From the NCBI RefSeq assembly GCF_005844085.1, contig NZ_VCDI01000003.1, positions 582,374 to 646,373 of the forward strand: 64,000 bases of DNA, in the 5' to 3' direction. Shown here piece by piece: positions 39,626 through 48,883 of this stretch; the stretch's first letter is position 1; the number at the start of each line of letters is the position of its first letter. A program made the translations under genes and the position numbers. The notes beneath the pieces were generated by a model. The model worked only from the letters and a program-made list of their open reading frames with translations, was not told the origin of the DNA and made no database searches. This DNA comes from Lichenicoccus roseus (GTDB lineage Bacteria > Pseudomonadota > Alphaproteobacteria > Acetobacterales > Acetobacteraceae).

Positions 39626-41142
39626 CCGACGCTTCCCTCGAGGCTGATCTGCAGCAGCTTCTGCGCCTCGACGGCGAACTCCATCGGCAGCTCCTTCAGC
39701 ACGTCCTTGCAGAAGCCGTTGACGATCAGCCCGACCGCATCCTCCTGCGACAGCCCGCGCTGCCGGCAATAGAACATCTGGTCCTCGGAGATCTTCGAAG
39801 TGGTCGCCTCGTGCTCGACCCGCGCCGTCATGTTGCGGTTCTCGATATACGGCACGGTATGCGCGCCGCACCGGTCGCCGATCAGCAGGCTGTCGCACTG
39901 GGTGAAGTTCCGTGCCCCCGACGCCTTCGGCATCATCCGCACCAGCCCGCGATAGGTGCTGTCGGACTGCCCGGCGCTGATCGTCTTGGCGACGATGGTC
40001 GAGCGCGTCCCCTTGCCGATATGGATCATCTTGGTGCCGGTATCGGCCTGCTGGTGGTTGTTGGTCACCGCGACCGAGTAGAACTCGCCGACGCTGTCCT
40101 CGCCCTGCAGGATGCAGGACGGATACTTCCAGGTGATCGCCGATCCGGTCTCGACCTGCGTCCAGGAGATATGCGACCGCGCGCCGCGACAGGCGCCGCG
40201 CTTGGTGACGAAGTTGTAGATCCCGCCCAGGCCGTTGGCGTCGCCCGGATACCAGTTCTGCACCGTGCTGTACTTGATCTTGGCGTCGTCCATCGCGACC
40301 AGCTCGACCACCGCCGCGTGCAGCTGGTTCTCGTCGCGCATCGGCGCCGTGCAGCCCTCGAGGTAGGACACCGAGGCGCCCTCCTCGGCAATGATCAGCG
40401 TGCGCTCGAACTGTCCGGTATTGCGCGCATTGATGCGGAAATAGGTCGACAGCTCCATCGGGCAGCGCACGCCCTTTGGCACGTAGACGAACGACCCGTC
40501 GGTGAACACCGCCGAATTCAGCGCCGCGAAGAAGTTGTCCGACGCCGGCACGACACTGCCCAGATAACGCTGCACCAGTTCGGGATGCTCGCGCACCGCC
40601 TCGCTGATCGGGCAGAAGATCACTCCCGCCTTCATCAGCGACTTGCGGAAGGTGGTCGCCACCGAGACGCTGTCGAACACCGCATCCACCGCGATCTGCG
40701 GCCGCGCGCCCTCGCCCGGCTCCGCATCCTCGTCACCCGCCGCGGGTGCGGCGCCTTCCACCCCGGCCAGGATCGCCTGCTCGCGCAACGGGATTCCGAG
40801 CTTGTCGTACACCGCGAGCAACTGCGGATCGACCTCGTCGAGCGACTTCGGCCCCGGCTTGCGCTTCGGCGCCGCGTAGTAATAGGCATCCTGGTAGTCG
40901 ATCGGCGCGTAGCCCACCTTGGCCCAGCGCGGCTCGACCATCCGGCCCCAGGCCTCGAACGCCTTCAACCGCCAGGCCAGCAGCCATTCCGGTTCTTCCT
41001 TGCGTGCGGAGATCAGCCGGATGGTGTCTTCGTTCAGGCCTTTCGGCGCGAATTCCATCTCGATATCGGTCTCGAAACCCCACTTGTAGGTGGAGGCGTT
41101 CAGGGTCTCGACGGCAGAGATCGTCTCGGCAACAGCAGGCAT
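39622..41142 (-). CDS. sufB: Fe-S cluster assembly protein SufB
   Basis: Scaffold on which the new Fe-S cluster is built, 506 residues. It shows [72 protein letters not shown] with the conserved Cys, and [24 protein letters not shown] short acidic insertion follows the N-terminal domain (residues about 135-150, [10 protein letters not shown]). The ATG at 41142 follows the Rrf2 gene by 8 bases, making it the first structural gene of the operon. Confidence 0.97.
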   Translation of the reverse strand: MPAVAETISAVETLNASTYKWGFETDIEMEFAPKGLNEDTIRLISARKEEPEWLLAWRLKAFEAWGRMVEPRWAKVGYAPIDYQDAYYYAAPKRKPGPKSLDEVDPQLLAVYDKLGIPLREQAILAGVEGAAPAAGDEDAEPGEGARPQIAVDAVFDSVSVATTFRKSLMKAGVIFCPISEAVREHPELVQRYLGSVVPASDNFFAALNSAVFTDGSFVYVPKGVRCPMELSTYFRINARNTGQFERTLIIAEEGASVSYLEGCTAPMRDENQLHAAVVELVAMDDAKIKYSTVQNWYPGDANGLGGIYNFVTKRGACRGARSHISWTQVETGSAITWKYPSCILQGEDSVGEFYSVAVTNNHQQADTGTKMIHIGKGTRSTIVAKTISAGQSDSTYRGLVRMMPKASGARNFTQCDSLLIGDRCGAHTVPYIENRNMTARVEHEATTSKISEDQMFYCRQRGLSQEDAVGLIVNGFCKDVLKELPMEFAVEAQKLLQISLEGSVG

Positions 41143-41150
41143 TCAGAACC

Positions 41151-41621
41151 TCACTCGGCAGCGAACGACGCGACGGATCGCGACGGCTGATGGTCGATAG
41201 AAAAGGAATCGCTCGACGCCGGCGGACGCATGTCGGCCAGCGTGATGCGTGTCAGGGCGGCGCGTATGGCCTCGTTCACCGGGTCCCAGCGGCCACGGAT
41301 GGCACACTTGCCCTGTGCCTCGCAGCCACCGACCGCGCCGTCGACGCAGGCGGTGAGCGAGATCGGACCGTCCACTGCACTGATCACCGCGGCCACGGCG
41401 ATGCGCTCCAGCGGCATCGCAAGCCGGTAGCCGCCGCGTGCGCCACGCTGCGAGACCACCAATTCGGCGGCCGCCAGCGCCTTCAGCACCTTGGCCACGG
41501 TCGGCTCCGGGATGCCGGTATCCAGCGCCAGCGATGGTGAGGTGACGACCCCGCCGCACCCGTCCAGCCGGACCAGCACGACGACCGCATAATCAGTGAG
41601 CTTGGAGAGCCGCAGCATCAT
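41151..41621 (-). CDS. Rrf2-family Fe-S-responsive transcriptional regulator of the SUF operon
   Basis: Winged-helix regulator, about 156 residues, first gene of the SUF operon and thus probably its own regulator. MLRLSKLTDYAVVVLVRL is the Rrf2 start, TGIPEPTVAKVLKALAAAELVVSQRGARGGYRLA the DNA-binding helix and wing. Three cysteines (CVDGAVGGCEAQGKC) can hold an iron-sulfur cluster as in IscR. I chose the ATG pair at 41621/41618 by family alignment; ATG 41660 is also in frame. A TTGACG box at 41692-41687 may belong to its promoter, but no good -10 follows. Confidence 0.92.
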   Translation of the reverse strand: MMLRLSKLTDYAVVVLVRLDGCGGVVTSPSLALDTGIPEPTVAKVLKALAAAELVVSQRGARGGYRLAMPLERIAVAAVISAVDGPISLTACVDGAVGGCEAQGKCAIRGRWDPVNEAIRAALTRITLADMRPPASSDSFSIDHQPSRSVASFAAE

Positions 41622-41744
41622 ACACGCCAAATTGAGGACCTGGGCGGTCCTGTTTCCCATACGCAAATGACCGTCGACCTGCCCCGCGTCAAGGGTTCGA
41701 ACGCCGCAACCGGCCCGGAAGCGCTATAAACAGCGCGAAACACC

Positions 41745-43070
41745 CTAATACTCGACTGCGCCGAACAGCGCGCGCAGCACCAGGTAGAACAGGCCGCCGA
41801 CCAGCGCGCCCACCAGCGTGCCGTTCACCCGCACATATTGCAGGTCGCGCCCGACCCTGAGCTCCAGCTTGTCGGTAATCAGGCGGGCGTCCCAGCCGCC
41901 CACCACGGCGCCGATGAACCCCGCCATGCGCTCGCGGAGCGCCGGCAGCAGGCGAAGCGCGGCCCGGCGCACCGTCATCTCGGTACGCGCCCGCGCAGCC
42001 TCGTCGCGATCGAGCATGGCGCCGAGCCGCGGCAGCGCGTCGGCGATCAGCCGCGCCACCCAGCCATCCGGCCGCACCAGGTCGGCCTCGATCATCTGCC
42101 GGGCACGCTGCCAGATGTCCTGCCCCCAGCTGCGCACGCTCTGATGCCCGAACACGCCGCGCAACCCGTCCGCGAGCTCGCGCCCGCGCTCGGGATCGTT
42201 CTCTATGCGGTCGATCTCGCGCCGCACCCACACCGTGAAGGCCTCGCGCAGGTCGGAATTAGCCGGATCGGTGCGGTCAAGCTCCTCGCTCATGGCACCC
42301 ATCACCCGAGTTGCGATCGAGCCGCCGATCGCCCAGCCGACCAGCCGGCCGCCCTGCTCGCGTACCCGCTCCTCGATCATCACCCGCAGGCTGGCTTCCT
42401 TCGCCTTCAGCACTTCCTTCAGTTCGGCCAGCAGGAAGCTCAGCACCTCCTGGTGGCGGTCGCCGTCCACCAGGGTGCGCAGCATCCGCGCGATCACCGG
42501 CGCCAGCGTGTCGCCGCTGAGCAGCCGCGGCATCGCGCGCGCCAGCAGCTCGCCGGCGCGGCCATCTTCCAGCCGGTCCAGCAGGTGCGGCAGGGCGGAC
42601 GCGGCGGCGCGCCCGGCGAGCGCGCCATTCTCCGGCTCGGCCAGCAGCCGGGACAGCAGTCCGGGCACGTCGAGCTGGGCCAGCGCGCGCTCGATATCGG
42701 CCTCGGTGAAGACGTGGTTGGCGATGAAATTGCCCAGCGCCCTGCCGAGCCGCTCCTTCTGCGCCGGCAGGATGGCGGTGTGCGGGATCGGCAGCCCGAG
42801 CGGATGGCGGAACAGGGCGGTCACCGCGAACCAGTCGGCAAGCCCACCGACCAGCCCCGCCTTGGCGGTGGCCTGCAGCAGTCCGGGCCAGAAGCCGCGA
42901 CCCAGCGCATAGCCGGCCAGGGTGAGCGCCGCCATGGCGACCAGCAGTCCGGTGGCGAAGCGGCGGTAGCGCTGCAGCGACCGGCGCGCCTCGGCGTCCC
43001 GGTCGGCTTCGAGGCGGCCGGACTCCGCGACAGCCGGACCGGCGGCGCGCCTGGAGGTGATCGTCGTCAT
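41745..43070 (-). CDS. DUF445 family membrane protein
   Basis: A 441-residue protein with a hydrophobic N-terminal segment (about residues 38-60, FATGLLVAMAALTLAGYALG). The conserved GLVGGLADWFAVTALFRHPLGLPIPHTAILPAQKERLGRALGNFIANHVF follows, then a long helical domain, and a C-terminal hydrophobic end (VRVNGTLVGALVGGLFYLVLRALFG). This is the YjiN/DUF445 layout. The function is unknown; the structure suggests a helical bundle anchored at both ends. I chose the ATG at 43070; open sequence upstream is compositionally unlike the rest. Divergent from the PEP-carboxylase homologue. Confidence 0.9.
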   Translation of the reverse strand: MTTITSRRAAGPAVAESGRLEADRDAEARRSLQRYRRFATGLLVAMAALTLAGYALGRGFWPGLLQATAKAGLVGGLADWFAVTALFRHPLGLPIPHTAILPAQKERLGRALGNFIANHVFTEADIERALAQLDVPGLLSRLLAEPENGALAGRAAASALPHLLDRLEDGRAGELLARAMPRLLSGDTLAPVIARMLRTLVDGDRHQEVLSFLLAELKEVLKAKEASLRVMIEERVREQGGRLVGWAIGGSIATRVMGAMSEELDRTDPANSDLREAFTVWVRREIDRIENDPERGRELADGLRGVFGHQSVRSWGQDIWQRARQMIEADLVRPDGWVARLIADALPRLGAMLDRDEAARARTEMTVRRAALRLLPALRERMAGFIGAVVGGWDARLITDKLELRVGRDLQYVRVNGTLVGALVGGLFYLVLRALFGAVEY

Positions 43071-43282
43071 GCTGTCTTCATGCCCATCGGCTGCCGCGTT
43101 TAGCATCACGCGCCGCGCTGTCGAAGCCACGGCCGCCGGAGGGCGTCCGGCGGCAGCGTCCTTGCATTGCCGGGACCCGCGGGTGGCCGGCCTCGGTTGC
43201 GGTGCGGCGCCGAACATGAAACCTTGCCGCCGCTGGATTGCTCCGCCAGCCGCCCTCGCGCCGCATCCCACGAGCCCACCTC

Positions 43283-46180
43283 ATGACCCCAGCAGAGCGA
43301 GACCTGTCCATGGATGATCTCTCTCCGGCCACGGCGTCCGGCGATGGCGGCAGTCGCGGGCATGACGCGGGCCACCCGACCCACGACCGCCTGGCTGCCC
43401 TGATCGAGCAGGCACGCGGCGTCGTCGAGCGACAGGAGGACGACCCGTTCGGCAATCCGGTGCTGGCAATCGCCCTCCTGGTCTCGCGCCGTCTCGACGA
43501 GGGCGCGCTCGGCATCGAGGATATCGGACTGCTGGTGCAGCAGCTTCGTGACGAAGCGTTCCTGTCGCGGGCAAAGCGTCTGCGCACCTATGTCGGCGCC
43601 GCCGGCAGCGATGATCCCGATGCCGCAGTCGACAGCCGCCTCGGCCTGATCGCCGAACGCCTGGTGCGTCCGGATCCCAACGACAGCCCGGTGCCGCTGG
43701 CGCAGTTCCGCGCCGCGGTGCAGCGCGTACGCTTTGCCGCCGTCTTCACCGCACATCCGACATTCGCACTCGCGCCCGAGGCCTACCGCTCGCTCGCGCA
43801 AGCCGCCAGCCGGAACGAGAGCGCCGGAGCCGTGGAGCTGCCGGGGCTGGACAGCCAGCGCCCGCCTGTACCCACCCTCGAGGACGAATTCGTCTTCGCC
43901 ACTGCCGCGATCGAGCTCGGCCGCAACGCCATCGACAAGCTGAACGCCGCCCTGCTGCGCGAGGCGGCCAAGCTGTGGCCGCAGTCCTGGAGCACGCTGA
44001 GCCCGTGTCCGATCGTGCTCGCGAGCTGGGTCGGCTACGACACCGACGGCCGCACCGATATCGGCTGGTGGGACACGCTGCGGCTGCGGCTGCGCATGAA
44101 GCTGCTGCAGCTGCAGCGGCTGGAGCGCCAGCTGGGCGCCCTCGAGGACCCCGCGGATACCCTCACCGCCCGCACCCTGCGTGCCATCGAGGCGGTCACC
44201 GCGCAGATCGAGGCCTGCCCGTCGGCCCCCGACCCGGCCCAGGTCGCCCGCTTCGCCGCCGCCCTGATCGACCGCCGCGAGGAGGCGATCCACGATCCGG
44301 CGCAGCTGGAGGCCGATTTCCGCGTCGCCATCGCCGCCGCCCCGGAGGCCGACCGGCTGCCGCTTGCGGTCGCGCACGCGGGCTTCGAGAGCCACGGCAT
44401 GGCGCTGGCGCACACCCATACCAGGCTCAACTCGACGCAGATCCACAACGTCGCGCGCCAGCGGCTCGGCATCGAGGACAGCCCGGAAAACCCGGCGCAG
44501 CGTCGCGCGCTGCTGACCGCGATTAACGAGGCCCTGGACCGCGTGCAGCCGACGCCGGTGGATTTCGGCGCCCTGCTGACCGAGCAGGCCTCGGCCGCGC
44601 GGCTGATGATGACGGTGGCGCAGATCGCCAAGCACGTGGACAGCGCCAGCCGGGTCCGCTTCCTGATCGCCGAGACCGAGAGCGGCTATACCTTGCTGGT
44701 GGCGCTGTGGCTTGCGCGGCTGTTCGGCATCGAGGGCAACATCGAGATCAGCCCGCTGTTCGAGACCCAGGAGGCGCTGGAGCATGGCGCCCAGGTGGTC
44801 GAGGAGGCGCTGCGCTCGCCGCACTGGCGCGCCTATCTGCGCAAGTCCGGGCGCATGGCGCTGCAGTTCGGCTATTCCGATTCCGGCCGCTATGTCGGCC
44901 AGCTCGCCGCCACCTACCTGGTCGAGCGGCTGCGCCTCAAGGTCGCCGACCTGCTGCGCCGCCGCGGCATGACCGAGGTCGAGGTGATCCTGTTCGACAC
45001 CCACGGCGAGAGCATCGGCCGCGGCGCGCATCCGTTCCGGCTGGCGGACCGCCTGGATTATCTCTCCCCCGCCCGCTCCCGCGCGACCTTTTCCCAGGCC
45101 GGCATCGCCTATCGCGAGGAGGCGGCGTTCCAGGGTGGCGACGGATACCTGCTGTTCGGCACCCAGACGCTGGCCGACGCCACCATCGGCACCATCGCCG
45201 AACACGCCTTCGCGCACGTGACGCTGGACGAGGACCCGATCTACGACGAGCCGGATTTCTCCGCCGACTTCTTCGCCACCATCGTCTCCGGCATGACCGC
45301 CCTGGTGGAGGATCCCGGCTACGCGGCGCTGCTCGGCGCCTTCGGACCGGCCCTGATCGACCGCACCGGTTCGCGTCCGCCGGCGCGGCAGAGCGACAGC
45401 GGCGGCGGCGGCGCCCGCATCAAGCATCCGAGCGAGCTGCGCGCCATCCCCAACAACGCCATCCTGCAGCAGCTCGGCTGGTGCGCGAACACCCTGCAGG
45501 GCCTCGGGCTCGCGGCTGCCCGGCATCCGGAGACCTTCGAGGAGTTCCTGCTGAAGAGCGCGCGCTTCCGCCGCGCGCTGGATTTCGCCAGCCACGCGCT
45601 TGCCCACTCCGACCGCGACGTGCTGCGCGCCATCGTACTCACGCTCGATCCCGGCGTCTGGCTCGACCGCGCCGCGCACGAGGCCGATCCGCACCGCCGC
45701 GAGGCGCTGGTGCTGCTGGCGACCGGGCTGGAGCGGCTCGACCTCTGGGCCACCACCCAGTCGATGTTCCGTCGCATCCAGGCGGACCACCTGGCCCTGC
45801 GCGTTGCCTGGCCGGATGCGCCACGCATGCAGCTCAAGGAGCTGCTGCTGCATGCCATCCGGCTCGCCCTGATCGAAAGGATCTGGCTGCTCTCGACCCG
45901 CATCCCATATTTCTCGCCGCGGCACGGCTTCACCCGGCAGGATCTCGACGACCAGATCCTGCGCCTGGAGATCCCGTCGGCGCTGAAGCATCTCGCCGAG
46001 ATCTTCCCCAAGGCGCCCGACCAGTCGGTGACGCTGGACTTCCGCGAGCCGCGCGGTCTGCGGCTGGACCATGCGTACTCCCGCGAGGATGCCGAGATCT
46101 TCCAGCCGATGCGCCGGCTGTTCGAGCTGCTGAGGGAGATCAGCATCGCCGTCATGCACGATGTCGGGGCGTTCGGCTGA
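43283..46180 (+). CDS. ppc: Divergent phosphoenolpyruvate carboxylase homologue
   Basis: A 965-residue protein of the PEPC family, which forms oxaloacetate from PEP and bicarbonate. Recognisable parts are VFTAHPTFALAPE (His about residue 158), DTDGRTDIGWWDTLRLRL, LSTRIPYFSPRHGF and the long all-helical body. Several catalytic motifs differ from the enzymes I know: GYSDSNKD is GYSDSGRYVG (about 529-540), the HGRGGSIGRGG loop is DTHGESIGRGA (about 572), RAIPW..TQNR is RAIPNNAILQQLGWCANTL (about 719), and the C-terminus is VGAFG instead of QNTG. Activity is therefore uncertain. ATG 43283 is used; ATG 43310 is possible. Followed directly by the MBL-fold gene. Confidence 0.8.
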   Translation: MTPAERDLSMDDLSPATASGDGGSRGHDAGHPTHDRLAALIEQARGVVERQEDDPFGNPVLAIALLVSRRLDEGALGIEDIGLLVQQLRDEAFLSRAKRLRTYVGAAGSDDPDAAVDSRLGLIAERLVRPDPNDSPVPLAQFRAAVQRVRFAAVFTAHPTFALAPEAYRSLAQAASRNESAGAVELPGLDSQRPPVPTLEDEFVFATAAIELGRNAIDKLNAALLREAAKLWPQSWSTLSPCPIVLASWVGYDTDGRTDIGWWDTLRLRLRMKLLQLQRLERQLGALEDPADTLTARTLRAIEAVTAQIEACPSAPDPAQVARFAAALIDRREEAIHDPAQLEADFRVAIAAAPEADRLPLAVAHAGFESHGMALAHTHTRLNSTQIHNVARQRLGIEDSPENPAQRRALLTAINEALDRVQPTPVDFGALLTEQASAARLMMTVAQIAKHVDSASRVRFLIAETESGYTLLVALWLARLFGIEGNIEISPLFETQEALEHGAQVVEEALRSPHWRAYLRKSGRMALQFGYSDSGRYVGQLAATYLVERLRLKVADLLRRRGMTEVEVILFDTHGESIGRGAHPFRLADRLDYLSPARSRATFSQAGIAYREEAAFQGGDGYLLFGTQTLADATIGTIAEHAFAHVTLDEDPIYDEPDFSADFFATIVSGMTALVEDPGYAALLGAFGPALIDRTGSRPPARQSDSGGGGARIKHPSELRAIPNNAILQQLGWCANTLQGLGLAAARHPETFEEFLLKSARFRRALDFASHALAHSDRDVLRAIVLTLDPGVWLDRAAHEADPHRREALVLLATGLERLDLWATTQSMFRRIQADHLALRVAWPDAPRMQLKELLLHAIRLALIERIWLLSTRIPYFSPRHGFTRQDLDDQILRLEIPSALKHLAEIFPKAPDQSVTLDFREPRGLRLDHAYSREDAEIFQPMRRLFELLREISIAVMHDVGAFG

Positions 46181-47089
46181 TTGAAGCGCGATGTGGCCGA
46201 GGGCAGGATACAATCACGGCCAGCCGCCAGACGGCGCGCCTGGAAAGTGACCGAGGAAGTGCCGCCACGCGGCGTGCCGCTCTTCGTGCAGCCCGGCATA
46301 CGCCGCATCGTCGCGCCGAACCCGGGTCCGATGACCTATCACGGCACCAACAGCTGGCTGGTCGACTGGGACGCCGGCACGGTCGTGATCGATCCCGGCT
46401 CCGAGGACGAGGCCCATCTCGCGGCGATCCTGCACGAGGCCGGCGGGCGCCTGACCCACATCCTGGTCACCCACACGCATCGCGACCATCTCGAAGGCGC
46501 GCACACCCTGTCGAAGCGCACCGGCGCCCCGACCGTGGGCTACCGCGTCAGCGGCGATGCCGCCTTTGCCGCCGCGATCGGCCTCGAGGACGGCGACCGC
46601 ATCGCCGGCCTGACCGCGCTCCACACGCCCGGCCATGCGATGGACCACCTGTGCTTCGCGCATCCGGACGGCATCCTGTTCAGTGGCGACCATGTCATGG
46701 GTTGGTCGACCTCGGTGGTGCCGCCGCCTCCGTACGGGGATCTCGACCTGTTCATCGAGAATCTGCAGCGGGTACGCGATCGCGACGACCGGCTGATGCT
46801 CTCGGCGCATGGCGCCGCCATCGAGCAGCCGTCCGAACTGGTCGCAGGGCTCCTGGAGCACCGCATTGCCCGCGAGCGGTCGATCGAGGGGACGCTGGAC
46901 GCGGACGTGCGTCCGCTCGAGGCCCTGCTCGGCCGCGCCTACGTCAACCTGAAGCCGGAATTGATCCAGGCGGCGCGCGCCAACCTGCTCTCGCACCTGA
47001 TACGCCTGGAGCGCCACGGTCGGGCAGTGCATACGGGCGATGGATGGCGCCGACCGGCCGCATCCGAACCTGGAGAGAACACCCCTTGA
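46181..47089 (+). CDS. MBL-fold metallo-hydrolase (LACTB2-like)
   Basis: Cytoplasmic zinc hydrolase of about 302 residues. The metal motif is VTHTHRDHLEGA, with further ligands in TPGHAMDHLCF and FSGDHVMGWSTSVVPPPYG-type sequence, and a C-terminal winged-helix-like region (ELVAGLLEHRIARERSI). This layout is that of LACTB2-type proteins, some of which are RNA endonucleases; the substrate here is not known. Translation may begin with TTG 46181, immediately after the ppc stop, or GTG 46247; neither has a strong ribosome site. It overlaps the carboxypeptidase start by TTGA. Confidence 0.88.
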   Translation: MKRDVAEGRIQSRPAARRRAWKVTEEVPPRGVPLFVQPGIRRIVAPNPGPMTYHGTNSWLVDWDAGTVVIDPGSEDEAHLAAILHEAGGRLTHILVTHTHRDHLEGAHTLSKRTGAPTVGYRVSGDAAFAAAIGLEDGDRIAGLTALHTPGHAMDHLCFAHPDGILFSGDHVMGWSTSVVPPPPYGDLDLFIENLQRVRDRDDRLMLSAHGAAIEQPSELVAGLLEHRIARERSIEGTLDADVRPLEALLGRAYVNLKPELIQAARANLLSHLIRLERHGRAVHTGDGWRRPAASEPGENTP

Positions 47090-48804
47090 GAGACTCCGCC
47101 TGCAGGCTTGCTGCCCTGCTGCTCGCCACCAGCGTCTTCGTTTCGTCCGGCTGCCTCGTCCCGGCGCAAGCCCGCGACAACGATCCCGACCCGGCCCAGT
47201 CGGCTGATGCGTCCGGTTCGCATCATGACCGGGACGGGCACAGATCCGACCGCAGACCCGACCTGAAGGCGACCGAGAGCCTGACCGACGGCAGCGTCAC
47301 CATCGGCGGCGCCAGGGTCGACTACCAGGCCGCCGCCGGCACCCTGGTGGTGCATCCGAAGGGCTGGGACGACACCGCCAGCCTGATGCACGGCCAGGCG
47401 ACCGGTTCCGACCATGACGATGACAAGGGCGACGATGGCAAGGCCGGCAAGGATGCCGAGGCCTCGATGTTCTATGTCGCCTACTTCAAGAAGGGGGCGC
47501 GCGCCGAGAACCGGCCGATCACCTTCCTCTACAACGGTGGTCCGGGCTCATCGAGCGTCTGGCTGCACATGGGAGCATTCGGGCCGCGACGGGTGATCAC
47601 CGCCAACGACAGCCATACCGACGCCGCTCCCTACAGCCTGGTCGACAACGACGAGAGCCTGCTGGACAGCACCGACCTTGTGTTCATCGACGCCCCGGGC
47701 ACCGGGTTCTCGCGCATCGCCGGACCGGACAAGGAGAAATCGTTCTACGGCATCGACCAGGATGGGCATGCCTTCTCGAAGTTCATCGCCGCCTTCCTGT
47801 CGAAGTACGGCCGCTGGAACTCACCGAAATACCTGTTCGGCGAAAGCTACGGCACCACCCGGTCAGCGGTGCTGGCGAACGATCTCGAGAATGACGAGGA
47901 GATCGACCTCAACGGGGTGATCCTGCTGTCGCAGATCCTGAATTTCGATGCCAGCATCGACCAGCCCGGCTTCAATCCGGGGGTCGACCTGCCCTATGTG
48001 GTGGCGCTGCCCACTTTCGCCGCGACCGCCTGGTATCACCACAAGCTCCCGGCTGGCACCAGCACCGAGCTCAAACCGCTCCTCGCCGAGGTCCAGCATT
48101 TCGCCACCACCGACTATCTCGAGGCGCTGGCGCAGGGAGCCGCCCTCGATCCGGCGGCGCGCGAGCATATCGCCGAGCGCCTGCACGCCTATACCGGCCT
48201 GCCGGTCGACTACCTGAAGAAGTCCGATCTGCGCGTCGATGGCGGGCAGTTCGAGAAGATGCTGCAGGACGATACCGGTACCACCACCGGCCGGCTCGAC
48301 AGCCGTTTCTCCGGCCCCAGCATGGATCCGCTCAGCAAGGAGGCCGACTACGACCCGCAGAGCGCATCGATCGGCTCGGCCTACGTGTCGGTGTTCAACG
48401 ACTATGTGCGCCGCACCCTGAAGTACGGCCAGGACCACTACTACAAGCCGGACGTCGCAGAGATCGGCAAGGCCTGGGACATGCAGCACCAGCCGCCCGG
48501 CGCCGACGACAAGCAGCAGAGCTCTGCCAACGTGATGCCCGACCTTGCGACGGCGATGAAATACAACCCCAAGCTGAAGATACAGCTGAACGCGGGCTAT
48601 TTCGACCTCGCCACGCCGTACTACGAGGGCGTCTACGAGATGCAGCACCTGCCGATCCCGGCTTCGCTGCAGGGCAACATCGAGTTCCGGCAATACGAGT
48701 CGGGGCACATGGTCTACGCCAACCAGGCGGCGCTGAAGCAGCTGCACGACAACGTCGCCGACTTCATCCGGCGCACCGACAACCAGCACGCCACCTCGCC
48801 TTGA
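47086..48804 (+). CDS. Secreted S10 family serine carboxypeptidase
   Basis: Probably periplasmic peptidase of 572 residues. An N-terminal signal (LAALLLATSVFVSSGC) is followed by VPAQA, a good signal-peptidase I site; the SSGC could also be a poor lipobox. A His/Asp-rich linker (about residues 40-65) and a second acidic stretch (HDDDKGDDGKAGKDAE) precede or interrupt the catalytic domain. The oxyanion motif is YNGGPGSSSVW, nucleophile GESYGTTRSAV, Asp in NAGYFDLATPY and His in YESGHMVYAN, a complete S10 triad. The TTG start at 47086 has GGAGAGA upstream and overlaps the previous stop. Confidence 0.92.
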   Translation: MRDSACRLAALLLATSVFVSSGCLVPAQARDNDPDPAQSADASGSHHDRDGHRSDRRPDLKATESLTDGSVTIGGARVDYQAAAGTLVVHPKGWDDTASLMHGQATGSDHDDDKGDDGKAGKDAEASMFYVAYFKKGARAENRPITFLYNGGPGSSSVWLHMGAFGPRRVITANDSHTDAAPYSLVDNDESLLDSTDLVFIDAPGTGFSRIAGPDKEKSFYGIDQDGHAFSKFIAAFLSKYGRWNSPKYLFGESYGTTRSAVLANDLENDEEIDLNGVILLSQILNFDASIDQPGFNPGVDLPYVVALPTFAATAWYHHKLPAGTSTELKPLLAEVQHFATTDYLEALAQGAALDPAAREHIAERLHAYTGLPVDYLKKSDLRVDGGQFEKMLQDDTGTTTGRLDSRFSGPSMDPLSKEADYDPQSASIGSAYVSVFNDYVRRTLKYGQDHYYKPDVAEIGKAWDMQHQPPGADDKQQSSANVMPDLATAMKYNPKLKIQLNAGYFDLATPYYEGVYEMQHLPIPASLQGNIEFRQYESGHMVYANQAALKQLHDNVADFIRRTDNQHATSP

Positions 48805-48819
48805 CACAACTATAAGTTG
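48801..48819. promoter_or_regulatory. TTGACA and inverted repeat upstream of the DUF1217 gene
   Basis: A consensus TTGACA (48801-48806) overlaps the carboxypeptidase stop, and CAACT (48807-48811) mirrors AGTTG (48815-48819) around a TATAAG. The -35 and -10-like boxes are too close to each other to form one promoter, so the palindrome is better read as a possible operator in the 79-bp gap. Confidence 0.25.
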
Positions 48820-48883
48820 CAATGGTCCCGGTGCCGGTGTAGGGTCAGCAGGACCTGAGCCGGGTCCGGGACCTTTATCTGCC

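Noticed and set aside
43106-46213. A 1035-residue open frame on the minus strand opposite the PEPC homologue
   Set aside because: Composition is that of a high-GC shadow (Arg/Gln/Gly/Val-rich) with no domain; the plus-strand gene has PEPC features throughout.
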